Shown here: positions 53,891 to 63,574 of the stretch, piece by piece
Layout: each line of letters begins with the position of its first letter
Numbering within the stretch: position 1 is the stretch's first letter
Assembly: GCF_003437035.1 (NCBI RefSeq)
Contig: NZ_QSRL01000004.1
Coordinates: 1-64,000 of the forward strand
Reading direction: 5' to 3'
Origin: Collinsella sp. TF08-11AT
GTDB lineage: Bacteria > Actinomycetota > Coriobacteriia > Coriobacteriales > Coriobacteriaceae
DNA length: 64,000 nt
Made by a program: the position numbers and the translations under genes
The notes under the pieces: model-generated
Database searches by the model: none
Seen by the model: only the letters and a program-made list of their open reading frames with translations
Told to the model about the DNA's origin: nothing

Positions 53891-56194
53891 TCACGGTCGC
53901 TGGCATCGCATCGCAAAGCCATTCGCAGTCGGTGTGACGGTAATGTCGCCGTGTTCGATAGTACACGCGAACACACCACCCGCTTCCTTAACGGCATCGA
54001 TGCAGGCATCGGACGGATGGCCGTATCGATTCCCCTCACCGGCGCTTGCGAGGGAAAGCTCGGGCTTCAGGACGTCCAGCAACTCGCCATCGACTGAAAC
54101 CTTGGAGCCGTGATGCCCAAGTTTAAGGACATCGATATCCCCCACCTCCTGCACGAATTCCCGCTCTTGGTCGAGCTCGGCATCACCGGTGAGAAGTATT
54201 CGCAGGCCCTTGCCTTCCTGAACATAAGAGAGCAGCAGGACAAGCGAGTCCTCATTTCCCTCGCCATCCACGAACTCGAATGGCCACATCACGCGGGCGC
54301 AAAATGAGCCGATGTCGACCGTATCCCCATGGCGCACCTGCCGATACTCCACGCCAGGTCGGTTCAATACCTCGGCAGGAGCATCCTCCAGCGCATCCGC
54401 CGCCACGGCAATCGTTCCGACCGAAAACTGTTCGAGCACGGCAGGCAAACCACCCCAGTGGTCCTCATCCCAATGCGTCACAAAAACGGCATCGATATGG
54501 TGCACGTTATTGCGAACCAACGCCGCAACCACACGCTCGTCGAGCCCGCAGTCGACGAGAGCTACTGCGCCGCCTTGGCGGATAAGAATCGCATCGGCCT
54601 GGCCCACATCGAGCACCGTCACCGAAGGCGGAGCGAATCGATCCCAATAGACGTACGGAATCGCAGCCAAGAGCATCAGGCATGCAAGCCCCACCGCCAT
54701 AGGACGTGCACGGGGACGCGGCCACCAGACCAGCAGAACCGCCAGAAAACACGGCACTAGGTAAATCCACATGCTATCGGGCGGCACGCTCACGTATGCA
54801 CCCGGCACGGCGGCAAACAGCTGCTCGAAGAACAGCGCGCAACGGGCGGCAATCATGGGCACAACGAGCGCCCAAGTCCGCAACGGTCCCACGAGCGAAA
54901 AGGGAGCCAGCACGATCGACACAGCGAGCAGAACGCTCACCACCGGACCGATGACCGCATTTGCCAACGGAGCAATGAGCGAGAATGTACCGAAGGCAGG
55001 AATGGTGATGGGAAGTGTCGCCAGTTGCGAGCACAGCGTGACGGAAAGCACGCTGGCAACGCCCGATGGCACACCTAGCTCACCCAAAGCGTAGGTCGCA
55101 TAGGGACAAAAGCACAGAATGGCTAAGACGCTGGCGCATGAAAGCTGAAAGCCCATCTCGAACAGCACCGTCGGCCGCAGTAGCACAAAGATGGACATGG
55201 TTACGAAGAGTGCCGAAAGGCCGTGCCGACGACGCCCCGCGCCGTTTACGACAAGCGTCACGAACACCATGCAGCACGCGCGCACGGCCGAGGGAGACGC
55301 GCCCGTAAAGGCAGCGTAGCCCACAAGCGTTATCGCCAATATCGCCCGCTGAAGACCACGTGAGCACCGAGTCTTTTGCAATACACCCTCGATTACAAAC
55401 CCCACGATAGCCAAATGGCTGCCCGAGACGGCGATAAGATGCGCCGTTCCCGTCACCGAAAACCAGTCGCCCGCCGGCTGGGCGCGCAGCTCGGCCGAAC
55501 GACCGCAGACGACACCGGCTATGAGCGCACGCGCCGGGTCGGTCGCAGGCGCGATGGACGCAAGCAGCCCATTTCGCAGCCGAAGCAGCGGCCTCGGAGA
55601 ACCCTCATCGACCGACACAATCCGAACGGCTTTAACCTTGCGTACCTCGCCTCGGAGCACGCGCGATCGTCCATACGCATCGTTCTCAAAACGTGACACG
55701 CGACCGATAACACGCACGTGCGCCCCGACCTTGAAATCACGGTCACACGATAGGCGAACCGTTGCCAAGTTCTTACCGTCCGAGCGCGCCTCGCAGGTAT
55801 AGGAATACACGTCGTCATTTATGGATGGGTCACCCTGCACGACAAACTCGAGAATGCTTGCCGCTCGACCGTCGAGCGTCTTCGAGGCGTTGAGCGCACC
55901 CACGGCCCACCACGCCGAAACGACCGCACCCGCTATGAGACCGACGGACGCGGCATACAGCCACCGCTTCAAAGGGGCAAGCCGCGCACAAGATTGAGCC
56001 AGCACAACGAATACCGCAGCCGCAATGGGAATGGCTATAAGCAATGTGACGGGCGCTGGCTGCTCTCCCAGCAGCAAATCGGCTGCCATGTTAAGCACCA
56101 ATCCGCAGCTCGCACACAAGCCGGCACAAATGGCCATCGTCCACGGAATCAGGGGCCGCGGAGGCATCACGTGCTCTCGCTCGGTCGCACTCAT
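53891..56194 (-). CDS. comEC: DNA internalisation protein ComEC/Rec2
   Basis: Membrane channel for uptake of transforming DNA. The 767 residues have an N-terminal OB-like domain, the ComEC membrane core with about ten segments (ALIAGVVCGRSAEL, LIAVSGSHLAIVGFVIEG), and a C-terminal metallo-beta-lactamase domain (LDVGQADAILI, THWDEDHWGGLP, LLTGDAE, LKLGHHGS) with metal residues intact, likely degrading one strand. Start overlaps the comEA stop by 4 nt. Both genes seem intact, although natural transformation is not known to me in this group. Confidence 0.94.
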   Translation of the reverse strand: MSATEREHVMPPRPLIPWTMAICAGLCASCGLVLNMAADLLLGEQPAPVTLLIAIPIAAAVFVVLAQSCARLAPLKRWLYAASVGLIAGAVVSAWWAVGALNASKTLDGRAASILEFVVQGDPSINDDVYSYTCEARSDGKNLATVRLSCDRDFKVGAHVRVIGRVSRFENDAYGRSRVLRGEVRKVKAVRIVSVDEGSPRPLLRLRNGLLASIAPATDPARALIAGVVCGRSAELRAQPAGDWFSVTGTAHLIAVSGSHLAIVGFVIEGVLQKTRCSRGLQRAILAITLVGYAAFTGASPSAVRACCMVFVTLVVNGAGRRRHGLSALFVTMSIFVLLRPTVLFEMGFQLSCASVLAILCFCPYATYALGELGVPSGVASVLSVTLCSQLATLPITIPAFGTFSLIAPLANAVIGPVVSVLLAVSIVLAPFSLVGPLRTWALVVPMIAARCALFFEQLFAAVPGAYVSVPPDSMWIYLVPCFLAVLLVWWPRPRARPMAVGLACLMLLAAIPYVYWDRFAPPSVTVLDVGQADAILIRQGGAVALVDCGLDERVVAALVRNNVHHIDAVFVTHWDEDHWGGLPAVLEQFSVGTIAVAADALEDAPAEVLNRPGVEYRQVRHGDTVDIGSFCARVMWPFEFVDGEGNEDSLVLLLSYVQEGKGLRILLTGDAELDQEREFVQEVGDIDVLKLGHHGSKVSVDGELLDVLKPELSLASAGEGNRYGHPSDACIDAVKEAGGVFACTIEHGDITVTPTANGFAMRCQRP

Positions 56195-56904
56195 ACGCAG
56201 ATGCAATCTTTGATTTTGGCAAGCTTCTTCTCGCCGATTCCCGACACGCGCATCAGATCGTCAACCGAAGCAAAAGCACCGTTCTTTGTCCGCTCATCGA
56301 TAATCGACTGTGCCATTGAGGGACCGATTCCCGAGAGCGTCTGCAGCTCTGCCGAGCTTGCCGTATTAATGTTTACTAGGCCTGTTGCGCCACCGACGCC
56401 TGATGATGCGGAAGTCCCACCATCAACACCGGCTTCCGCAATGGACACCTGCTGCTCCCCTACCGTTGGAACGTGAATTTTTTGTCCATCAGTGACCTTG
56501 GATGCACGATTAAGCCCCGTAACGTCTGCTTCGGGCGCCAGCCCGCCGGCGGCATCAATCGCCTGAGCCACCCGCGCCCCGTCTTTGAGGCGATATACAC
56601 CGGGTGACACCACGGCGCCATCAACATCGACATAGACCTCTGCCGCGGCAGACGCCTTAGGCGAAGAGCCTTCAGATGTCTTTCCACTCGAAGCATCGCC
56701 GGATCCCGGCTCCACTAACGTGCCCGAACCATCAGTGCGCTCAAACGACACACCGCCGGCACCGCCGCCAAAGTTCGCCATTGCCAGTCCACTCGCCATC
56801 GCAATGACGACCAGTATCGCCATCACCACTGCCTTATGACCGAGCAGTTTGCCCGCCCAGCGGTCCATCTTTTTGACTCGTTCGTGTTGTTCGCGCTGCG
56901 CCAT
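56191..56904 (-). CDS. comEA: Competence DNA receptor ComEA
   Basis: Membrane-anchored DNA-binding protein. The 237 residues have a short cytoplasmic start, one membrane segment (about 28-48; VVMAILVVIAMASGLAMA), a Ser/Gly linker, a SLBB domain (VYVDVDGAVVSPGVYRLKDG) and a C-terminal double helix-hairpin-helix domain (GLVNINTASSAELQTLSGIG, LMRVSGIGEKKLAKI). This is the standard ComEA order. The ATG at 56904 follows GGGAGG. Confidence 0.93.
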   Translation of the reverse strand: MAQREQHERVKKMDRWAGKLLGHKAVVMAILVVIAMASGLAMANFGGGAGGVSFERTDGSGTLVEPGSGDASSGKTSEGSSPKASAAAEVYVDVDGAVVSPGVYRLKDGARVAQAIDAAGGLAPEADVTGLNRASKVTDGQKIHVPTVGEQQVSIAEAGVDGGTSASSGVGGATGLVNINTASSAELQTLSGIGPSMAQSIIDERTKNGAFASVDDLMRVSGIGEKKLAKIKDCICV

Positions 56905-57077
56905 AGCAAAACCTCCCAACACCATCGTGTCAGGAAACGAACGCCGCAGCTTCCGCACGTCCACACCGGTTTTCGCGGTCAAACCAAAAGCTGACCAAAA
57001 CCTTACGAAATAATGTCCATTTATTCAGGCACACGTCAGCAAATGAACACTTAGCCGCAAAATGCCCAGATAGCAAA

Positions 57078-57107
57078 AGACCGACGATGCAGGCGCATCG
57101 TCGGTCT
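57078..57107 (-). terminator. Intrinsic terminator after thiI
   Basis: Perfect 13-bp arms AGACCGACGATGC (57078-57090) and GCATCGTCGGTCT (57095-57107) around AGGC; on the minus strand CTTTTGCTATC follows, just after the thiI stop. Confidence 0.85.
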
Positions 57108-57117
57108 ATGCACATAT

Positions 57118-58362
57118 TTACTCGTGATCTTGGTAAATCTCACGCGGAGCAAGCTCAGAATGTTTGCGTTTTAAGGTCTTAGGGGCCTTGTACGTGTTGC
57201 TCTCGAAGTCGATGTACTCGGTCTGCTTGAGCAGACGCTCAATCATCTCCTCGTGATCAAACAGTTCCCAGGCCTCATGCACGGCATCGAGTTTAGCGTG
57301 CGTCTCGGGACGGCGTGGCATAAACAGCGTGCAGCAGTCGGGAGCGGCCTCAGTCGAGATATCGAACGTACCGATCTCCTCGGCGCGTGCGATGATCTCC
57401 TGTTTGTCCGAACCGATGAGAGGACGGAACACGGGAATCTTCACGGCTTCGTTGACGGCCATGATGTTCTCAAGCGTTTGGGAGGCAACCTGCCCAAGCG
57501 ATTCGCCCGTAACGATGGCCCTGGCACCCTCGATGTGTGCAATGCGCTCAGCAACCGAATACATAATGCGGCGATACATGATCACGCGCAGGTTGCTGGG
57601 ACAGGTGACCGAAATCTCACGCTGGCAGTCGCCAAACGGCACCACGTACAGGCGGCCGATCTGGACACCCGGCTCAAGCGCACGGATGATGTCCTGCACC
57701 AGGTATTCACTCGTGTCGGGCGTCTGCGGACGACCGGAGAAATGCACCGGCACGCACACCGCGCCGCGACGCGCGAGCATCCAGGTCGCCACCGGAGAAT
57801 CGATACCCGACGACAGAAGCGTCACGACCTTGCCGGCAGAACCCACCGGAAGGCCGCCAACGCCGCGCTCGGAGCGCGCATACACGTAGACACTACCCTG
57901 AACCACCAGAACGTGCACCATCGCGTCGGGGTCGTGCATCTGGACCTTTTTATCGGGAAACGCCTCACACAGCACCTCGCCAACCTGTCGATTGATATCG
58001 ATCGAGGTGAGCTCATAGTCAGTATTGGAGCGCTTGGCGTGCACCTTAAACGAATCGAAGGAACCAAACTCGCGCAGCGCCTTCACAGCGGCGGCGCAGT
58101 ACTCCTGCGGGTCGCGGTTGGTGTGATACGCCAAAGACACACGGGCAACGCCGGGGACGGTGCGGATGACACGCGCCGCCTCGTCGGCCTGATGCTCGTT
58201 AAAGGTCACGAGGATATAACCGGAAATTCGAGACACGGCGTTCACGGAAAAGGCGGCCAAGGCCGCCTTGATGTTATCCATGAGGATATGCTCAAAATGT
58301 GCGCGGTTCTTGCCCTTCAGCCCAACCTCGTGATAGTGGACTAGGCAGACGCGAGCCGCCAT
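57118..58362 (-). CDS. thiI: tRNA 4-thiouridine synthase ThiI
   Basis: Adenylates and thiolates U8 of tRNA and may supply sulfur for thiamine. The 414 residues comprise a ferredoxin-like and THUMP domain (about 1-165) and a PP-loop domain with LLSSGIDSPVATW. The C-terminal rhodanese domain of the enterobacterial enzyme is absent, which is usual in Gram-positive bacteria. It begins directly after the rpoZ stop. Confidence 0.95.
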   Translation of the reverse strand: MAARVCLVHYHEVGLKGKNRAHFEHILMDNIKAALAAFSVNAVSRISGYILVTFNEHQADEAARVIRTVPGVARVSLAYHTNRDPQEYCAAAVKALREFGSFDSFKVHAKRSNTDYELTSIDINRQVGEVLCEAFPDKKVQMHDPDAMVHVLVVQGSVYVYARSERGVGGLPVGSAGKVVTLLSSGIDSPVATWMLARRGAVCVPVHFSGRPQTPDTSEYLVQDIIRALEPGVQIGRLYVVPFGDCQREISVTCPSNLRVIMYRRIMYSVAERIAHIEGARAIVTGESLGQVASQTLENIMAVNEAVKIPVFRPLIGSDKQEIIARAEEIGTFDISTEAAPDCCTLFMPRRPETHAKLDAVHEAWELFDHEEMIERLLKQTEYIDFESNTYKAPKTLKRKHSELAPREIYQDHE

Positions 58363-58644
58363 TTAGGCTTCAGCAACCTTGTGGCCGAGCGCCTTCTCGT
58401 AACGAGCCTCGTCGTAAGAGATGTCGCCGTCGACAATCTCGTCCATAGCCATCGAGATGGTATCGGCACCGGAAAGTCCGATGGTGATGTCATCGACATC
58501 CTGGACGGCAAGCACGCGGTTGTGCTGGCCACGCAGCATGCTATTGATGTCGCAGGCGCGCTTGGAGGCAAGCGAAGCGAGCAGGAAGCGGTTGTGATCG
58601 GTCTTCTCCAGAAGATCGTCAATGCAAGGCTTTACAACGGACAC
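58363..58644 (-). CDS. rpoZ: RNA polymerase omega subunit
   Basis: Small subunit that stabilises the beta-prime subunit. The 93 residues start with KPCIDDLLEKTDHNRFLLAS and contain ASKRACDINSMLRG, the family core. The conserved order mihF-gmk-rpoZ strongly supports the call. It starts 5 nt after the gmk stop. Confidence 0.9.
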   Translation of the reverse strand: MSVVKPCIDDLLEKTDHNRFLLASLASKRACDINSMLRGQHNRVLAVQDVDDITIGLSGADTISMAMDEIVDGDISYDEARYEKALGHKVAEA

Positions 58645-58649
58645 GGACC

Positions 58650-59219
58650 TCAGATCCTTTCATGCATATCGAGAACGCGAACGAGCTCATCGGTCGCGCG
58701 GTCGAGATCGTCATTAACCACGACGTCGTCGTAGCGGTCGGCAAGGGCAAGCTCATCGGCGGCGTTTGCCATACGCAGCTCAATCGTCTCGGGCGTCTCG
58801 GTACCGCGACCGACTAGACGCTCGCGGAGTACCTCAAGCGAAGGCGGCTTGATAAAGATCAGCACGGCCTCGGGGAAGCGCTCCTTCACCTGCAGGGCGC
58901 CCTGGACATCGATCTCCAAAATCAGAGATGCGCCAGAGGCGAGCTTGGATGTGACCTCGCTCACCAACGTGCCGTAGCAGTTACCGTGGACCTCGGCCCA
59001 CTCAACAAACTCACCGTTTGCCACGCGGCGGTCGAACTCCTCGCGCGTCAGAAAAAAGTAGTTGACGCCGTCGACCTCACCTTTGCGTGGTGCTCGCGTG
59101 GTAGCCGAAACCGTCAGGCCCAGGTTCGAGCGGCGCTCGCGCACACGAGTGACGAGCGTACCCTTGCCTGCGCCTGACGGTCCAGAAATCACAAAGAGCT
59201 TGGAATCCTGAGCGCTCAC
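58650..59219 (-). CDS. gmk: Guanylate kinase
   Basis: Phosphorylates GMP to GDP. The 189 residues have the P-loop SGPSGAGKGTL, STTRAPRKGEVDG-like GMP site (TTRAPRKGEVDGVNYFFLTR) and the lid with RLVGRGTETPETIELRM. It starts at a GTG immediately after the mihF stop, so translation is coupled to mihF. Confidence 0.96.
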   Translation of the reverse strand: MSAQDSKLFVISGPSGAGKGTLVTRVRERRSNLGLTVSATTRAPRKGEVDGVNYFFLTREEFDRRVANGEFVEWAEVHGNCYGTLVSEVTSKLASGASLILEIDVQGALQVKERFPEAVLIFIKPPSLEVLRERLVGRGTETPETIELRMANAADELALADRYDDVVVNDDLDRATDELVRVLDMHERI

Positions 59220-59528
59220 TTATTTGGTCAGCTGCTCGAGGAGCTGCTCGCGCTGACGGACGCCGAGGCCCTGGACGCGACGGGTAGCGGAGATACCGAG
59301 CTCCTCCATGATCTTGGCGGCCTTGGCCTTGCCATAACCAGGGAGAGACTCGATGAGGGTGGAAACCTTCATGCGGGAAGCGATGGGGTCATCGGAGTTG
59401 AGAACAGACTCGAGGGACTTCTCGCCCTTCTTGATCTGCTCGCGAAGCTCAGCGCGGGCGTGACGTGCGGCAGCAGCCTTCTCAAGAGCCTGCTTGCGCT
59501 GCTCATCGGTAAGCTGAGGGAGTGCCAT
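59220..59528 (-). CDS. mihF: Integration host factor, actinobacterial type (mIHF)
   Basis: Small basic nucleoid protein that bends DNA. The 102 residues consist of a charged helix (DEQRKQALEKAAAARHARAE), the GEKSLESVLNSDD segment and a helix-two-turn-helix (LIESLPGYGKAKAAKIMEEL, then GISATRRVQGLG). The mihF-gmk-rpoZ order is a hallmark of Actinomycetota. The ATG at 59528 follows GGAGG. Confidence 0.95.
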   Translation of the reverse strand: MALPQLTDEQRKQALEKAAAARHARAELREQIKKGEKSLESVLNSDDPIASRMKVSTLIESLPGYGKAKAAKIMEELGISATRRVQGLGVRQREQLLEQLTK

Positions 59529-59663
59529 TCGTACCTCCAAATAGTTGGGTTATATCTGATTCAATAATTGGCATTTTAGCACGTAGAACGTACAAAATGC
59601 CCAATCGCGGCTCCATAGGTTAGACGATACCCGCAAAAAGTGCAATATACTGCGCCCAAAGTT

Positions 59664-59729
59664 AAGCCCCTGACCTGCGATTCCACACAAAGGATGGGAA
59701 AGTTTACGCAGGCACAGGGGCTATTTTGT
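59664..59729. terminator. Long stem-loop after the pyr genes
   Basis: AGCCCCTG and CCTGCG (59665-59679) pair with CGCAGG and CAGGGGCT (59707-59722) across a two-base mismatch, with a 27-nt loop. ATTTTG follows on the plus strand and TTAACTTT on the minus strand, so it may end the leftward pyr transcript 38 nt after pyrF. Confidence 0.65.
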
Positions 59730-59767
59730 GCTAATGAGACCCAAAAGTGGTGACTTAGGGGAATCTT

Positions 59768-60484
59768 TTAGGAGACGTTTTCGACCAGCTCAGCGACAAT
59801 AGCGTCAAAGGCGGCAACCGGATCGTCGGCGCCGGTGATGGGACGGCCCACCACAATGTGGCTTGCGCCACGCTCGATAGCCTGGGAAGGCGTCGCCACG
59901 CGGGACTGGTCACCAAGAGCGGCACCCACCGGACGCACGCCCGGGGTCACGATCAGCGCGTCGGGACCCAGCAGCTCACGCATGTCGTGAGCCTCCATCG
60001 GTGAGCACACGATGCCATCGATGCCAGTGGCTTGAGCAAGCTTTGCCAAGCGGGCGGCCTCCTCGGCCACGGGAGACTCGACGCCGATCTCGCTCAAGGC
60101 ATCCTGATTCATGCTCGTGAGCACGGTGATGGCGACGAGCTTGGCGCGGTCCTCACGCGCCTCCTCGGCACCCTCGCGGCAGGCAGCGAGCATAGCACCC
60201 GAGCCCAGGCCGTGGACCGAAAGCAGGTCGGCACCGGCAAGCGAGGCCGAGCGGGCAGCGCCGCGCACCTGATGCGGAATGTCATGGAACTTAAGGTCGA
60301 GGAAGACCTTAAAGCCAAGGTCCTTAAAGGTCTTGACGATCTGGGGACCCTCAGCGTAATAGAGCGTCATGCCGACCTTGAGCCAGGCGGCATGGCCCGA
60401 AAGCTCGTGGGCGAGCTCGAGCGCGCGCTCACGGTCGCAGTCGAGGGCGACGATAACACGGTCGCGGGCATCATTCTCTAGCAT
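59768..60484 (-). CDS. pyrF: Orotidine-5'-phosphate decarboxylase
   Basis: Last step to UMP. The 238 residues contain RVIVALDCDRERALELAHEL, the catalytic motif FLDLKFHDIPHQV and the phosphate-binding VTPGVRPVG and IVVGRPIT. It overlaps the pyrD 3' end by 7 nt. Confidence 0.96.
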   Translation of the reverse strand: MLENDARDRVIVALDCDRERALELAHELSGHAAWLKVGMTLYYAEGPQIVKTFKDLGFKVFLDLKFHDIPHQVRGAARSASLAGADLLSVHGLGSGAMLAACREGAEEAREDRAKLVAITVLTSMNQDALSEIGVESPVAEEAARLAKLAQATGIDGIVCSPMEAHDMRELLGPDALIVTPGVRPVGAALGDQSRVATPSQAIERGASHIVVGRPITGADDPVAAFDAIVAELVENVS

Positions 60485-61401
60485 TCGAAAGCACCCACCA
60501 GCTCGTTGATGTCCTTTACGCCCTGGGACTCGGCCCAGGCCTCGAGCTCATGCGCGATCTTAAGCGAAGCGCACGGATCGACGAAGTTGGCCATGCCGAC
60601 CGACACGCAGGTGGCGCCGGCCAGGATAAACTCAGCCGCATCCTCGCCAGTCATGACACCGCCGACACCGTTGATGGGGATATCGACGGCCTGGGCAACC
60701 TCCCAGACCATGCGCACGGCGATGTGGTGGCACAGCGGGCCCGAAAGGCCGCCCTTGGGCTTGGCCACGCGGGACTTGCGGGTATGGACGTCGATGGCCA
60801 TGCCCTGGATGGAGTTGATGACCGAAAGGCCGTCGGCGCCGGCAGCCTCGAGGGCCTTGGCGATCTCGGCGACGTTGACCGGCGCCATCTTCACGAACAG
60901 CGGCTTATCGGTCACCTTGCGGCAAGCAGCCATAACGGAAGAGGCGCCCTCGGGCGTGGAGCCCATGGCGGCACCGCCGGCGGCGATATTAGGGCAGCTC
61001 ACGTTGATCTCGTAGCCGGCAGCCCAGGGGCACAGCTCGACATACATCTCGAGTGCGCGGACAAACTCGTCAACGGAGTGCCCGGCAACCTGGCAAATGA
61101 CCTGGCAACCGTCCTTGGACAGCTGCTCGAGCCACGGGCCGGACTCACGGGCAAAGGCGGCGACACCGGGGTTCTGCAGTCCCACGGAGTTGATCATACC
61201 GCCAGGAATCTCGGCCATGCGAGGCGCAGGGTTGCCCGGCCAGGACTCGGCGGCACAGCCCTTGGTGGTAATGGCGCCCAGCTGGGAAACATCGAAGAAA
61301 TTCTGGAACTGCCAACCGTAGCCGAAGGTACCGGCTGCGGTGTTGATGGGGTTCTGCATCTTGACGCCGCCGAAATCGACGGCCATGTTCACGGTACCCA
61401 C
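60478..61401 (-). CDS. pyrD: Dihydroorotate dehydrogenase B, catalytic subunit
   Basis: Oxidises dihydroorotate to orotate using FMN, passing electrons through PyrK to NAD. The 307 residues have INTAAGTFGYGW, GMINSVGLQNPG, the catalytic Cys in INVSCPNIAAGG and INGVGGVMTGEDA. A catalytic Cys marks class 1B. The GTG at 61401 shares a base with the pyrK stop; an ATG at 61386 is an alternative start. Confidence 0.95.
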   Translation of the reverse strand: MGTVNMAVDFGGVKMQNPINTAAGTFGYGWQFQNFFDVSQLGAITTKGCAAESWPGNPAPRMAEIPGGMINSVGLQNPGVAAFARESGPWLEQLSKDGCQVICQVAGHSVDEFVRALEMYVELCPWAAGYEINVSCPNIAAGGAAMGSTPEGASSVMAACRKVTDKPLFVKMAPVNVAEIAKALEAAGADGLSVINSIQGMAIDVHTRKSRVAKPKGGLSGPLCHHIAVRMVWEVAQAVDIPINGVGGVMTGEDAAEFILAGATCVSVGMANFVDPCASLKIAHELEAWAESQGVKDINELVGAFEC

Positions 61402-62192
61402 TAGAAGACCACCACCTTGGAGGCATCGAACACGGGGCCGCACATGCAGGCGCCCTTCATACCGTCGACCGTCTCGACATTGCAGGTGTTGCAGGCGCCA
61501 AAGCCGCAGCTCATCATGCGCTCGAGCGACACCTCGCAGTACACACCGGCCTCAGCGGCAGCGGCGGCGACTTTCTTCATCATGACGGCGGGGCCGCAGC
61601 TGGCCACGTAGTCGTAGCCGCCCTCTCCAAGCAGCTCGGCTGCCGGATCGGTGCAAAAACCGTGCGTGCCGAGCGAACCGTCGTCGGTGCACACGTTAAC
61701 CGTGGCGCCCAGCGCACGGAACTCATCGACACCCACGACTTTGGAAGCGGTGCCAAAGCCCAGGCACACGTCCACATCAACACCCTGCTCGGCAAGCATG
61801 CCGGCAAGACACAGCACAGGCGGAACGCCGATGCCACCGGCGACGAGCAGTGCCTTCCTGGTGCCCTCGGGTACCATCCAGCCACGGCCACCGGGGCCCA
61901 ACAGGTTAGAGGTGGAGCCAGGGCCCATCTGAGACAAACGGCGGGTATCGTCGCCCACGACGGCGTACCACAGCTCGACGGTGCCGGCCTCGGCGTCGGC
62001 GCGATAGAAGCTCAGGGGCACGCGAAGCAGCGAGGAGGCATCGCCGGGCACGGCAATGTTCACAAACTGACCGGGCTTGAGCGCACTTGCAAGCTTGGGG
62101 GCCGAGATTACGAGCGAGAAGATGCCGTCGGCGATCTCCCGGTTCGAGACGACCTCGAAGTCGTGCATGCGTGCAGTGGAAGGTGTGGGCAT
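61401..62192 (-). CDS. pyrK: Dihydroorotate dehydrogenase B, electron-transfer subunit
   Basis: Carries FAD and a 2Fe-2S cluster linking PyrD to NAD. The 263 residues have an FAD domain (LRVPLSFYRADAE), an NAD domain (LLVAGGIGVPPVLCLAGMLA) and the C-terminal cluster CGFGACNTC plus a fourth Cys in GACMCGPVF. The ATG at 62192 follows TTGGAG. Its presence confirms the class 1B enzyme. Confidence 0.94.
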   Translation of the reverse strand: MPTPSTARMHDFEVVSNREIADGIFSLVISAPKLASALKPGQFVNIAVPGDASSLLRVPLSFYRADAEAGTVELWYAVVGDDTRRLSQMGPGSTSNLLGPGGRGWMVPEGTRKALLVAGGIGVPPVLCLAGMLAEQGVDVDVCLGFGTASKVVGVDEFRALGATVNVCTDDGSLGTHGFCTDPAAELLGEGGYDYVASCGPAVMMKKVAAAAAEAGVYCEVSLERMMSCGFGACNTCNVETVDGMKGACMCGPVFDASKVVVF

Positions 62193-62239
62193 AGACGCTC
62201 CAATCCCCCATGCGGTTGCATGGTCTAAACGAACAGAAA

Positions 62240-62264
62240 GCGCGGCACCGCAAGGGCGCCGCGC
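62240..62264 (-). terminator. Short GC-rich hairpin between pyrC and pyrK
   Basis: GCGCGGC (62240-62246) pairs with GCCGCGC (62258-62264); on the minus strand TTTCTGTT follows. It lies in the 92-nt gap after pyrC and could reduce read-through into pyrK. Confidence 0.5.
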
Positions 62265-62284
62265 ACAAAAGCGATAAGGCTATG

Positions 62285-63574
62285 CTAGCAGATGCAGCCG
62301 TCGGCGAGCGTCTGCTTGCCACCGACAAATACATCGGTGGCACGACCGGTGAGCGTGCGGCCGGCAAAACCGGAGTTCTCGGCGCGCGACTCGTAACCGT
62401 CCTCGCCAACCGTCCAGGTTGCGGAGGGGTCGAACACGGTCAGGTCGGCGACAGAGCCCGCCTTGACCTGAACCTGATCGAGGCCCAGAATCTCACGCGG
62501 CTTGATGGCCATGAGCTCGACCATGCGGCTCACGCTCATCTTGCCCGTGTTGACCAGCTCAGTGAGCACGAGCGACAGCGAAGTCTCGAGGCCAATCATT
62601 CCAAAGGGCGCGAGCTCGAACTCGCGGGCCTTCTCCCACGGGGTGTGGGGAGCGTGGTCGGTAACGATAGCGTCGACGGTACCGTCGATGACACCCTGAC
62701 GGATGGCCTCGGCATCCTCGTCGGTGCGCAGCGGCGGATTGACCTTGAGCGAGGTGTTGTAGGTCTCGTCCAGGTCGTTCTCGGTCAGGAACATGTGGTG
62801 CGGGGTGGCCTCGCAGGTCACCTGGACACCGGCAGCCTTACCGGCACGCACGAGCTCCAGGCCATGAGCGGTGGAGATGTGCTGGATGTGCAGCTTGGCA
62901 CCGGTCAGCTTGGCAATCTCGATGTCGCGGGCAATCTGAAGCTCCTCGCCGGCGGCCGGCCAACCCTCGAGGGCCAGACGGGTCGAGACCTTGCCCTCGT
63001 TGATCTGGCCGTGGCCGACCAGATCCTCGTCCTGGCAGTGGCTCATAAAGACCTTGCCGAACATCTTGCCGTAGTCCATGCAGCGACGGAGCATGCCCGC
63101 ACCCTGCACGCCGCGACCGTCATCGGTGAAGGCGACGGCGCCGTGGGTGACCATATCGCCCATCTCGGACATAGCCTCGCCCTTAAGGCCGCGAGTCATA
63201 GCACCAGAAGGATAGACGCGGCAGTGGCCGACCTCGGCAGCGCGGGACTTGACGAACTCAACGACGGTTCCGTTATCGGTAACGGGGTCGGTGTTGGGCA
63301 TGGCGCACACGCCGGTGAAGCCGCCCTTGGCAGCAGCGCGGGTGCCGCTCTCGATGTCCTCTTTGACCTCGTAGCCAGGCTCGCGAAGGTGAACGTGCAT
63401 ATCCACCAGGCCGGGGACGAGGTACTTGCCGGAAAGGTCGCGGACCTCGGCTCCCTCGACGGCGAGATTCTCGCCGACCTCGGCGATCTTGTCACCGTCG
63501 ATCAGGACGTCGACGACACCGTCAAGCTCGACGGACGGATCGACGACGTGGGCATTCTTAAGAAGCAAGGCCAT
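62285..63574 (-). CDS. pyrC: Dihydroorotase
   Basis: Closes carbamoyl-aspartate to dihydroorotate. The 429 residues have the amidohydrolase motif GLVDMHVHLREPGYE, the metal-site region SHCQDEDLV, IQHISTAHGLELV and TDHAPHT. The ATG at 63574 follows GGAGG and overlaps pyrB by 17 nt; the longer frame upstream is antisense-like noise over pyrB. Confidence 0.96.
   Translation of the reverse strand: MALLLKNAHVVDPSVELDGVVDVLIDGDKIAEVGENLAVEGAEVRDLSGKYLVPGLVDMHVHLREPGYEVKEDIESGTRAAAKGGFTGVCAMPNTDPVTDNGTVVEFVKSRAAEVGHCRVYPSGAMTRGLKGEAMSEMGDMVTHGAVAFTDDGRGVQGAGMLRRCMDYGKMFGKVFMSHCQDEDLVGHGQINEGKVSTRLALEGWPAAGEELQIARDIEIAKLTGAKLHIQHISTAHGLELVRAGKAAGVQVTCEATPHHMFLTENDLDETYNTSLKVNPPLRTDEDAEAIRQGVIDGTVDAIVTDHAPHTPWEKAREFELAPFGMIGLETSLSLVLTELVNTGKMSVSRMVELMAIKPREILGLDQVQVKAGSVADLTVFDPSATWTVGEDGYESRAENSGFAGRTLTGRATDVFVGGKQTLADGCIC

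Noticed and set aside
59664..59729. Possible third copy of family B
   Set aside because: The long stem has a loop resembling parts of the core, but the conserved ends CCTGCTCTACAG and GGAACTCGCG are absent; an ordinary terminator explains it.
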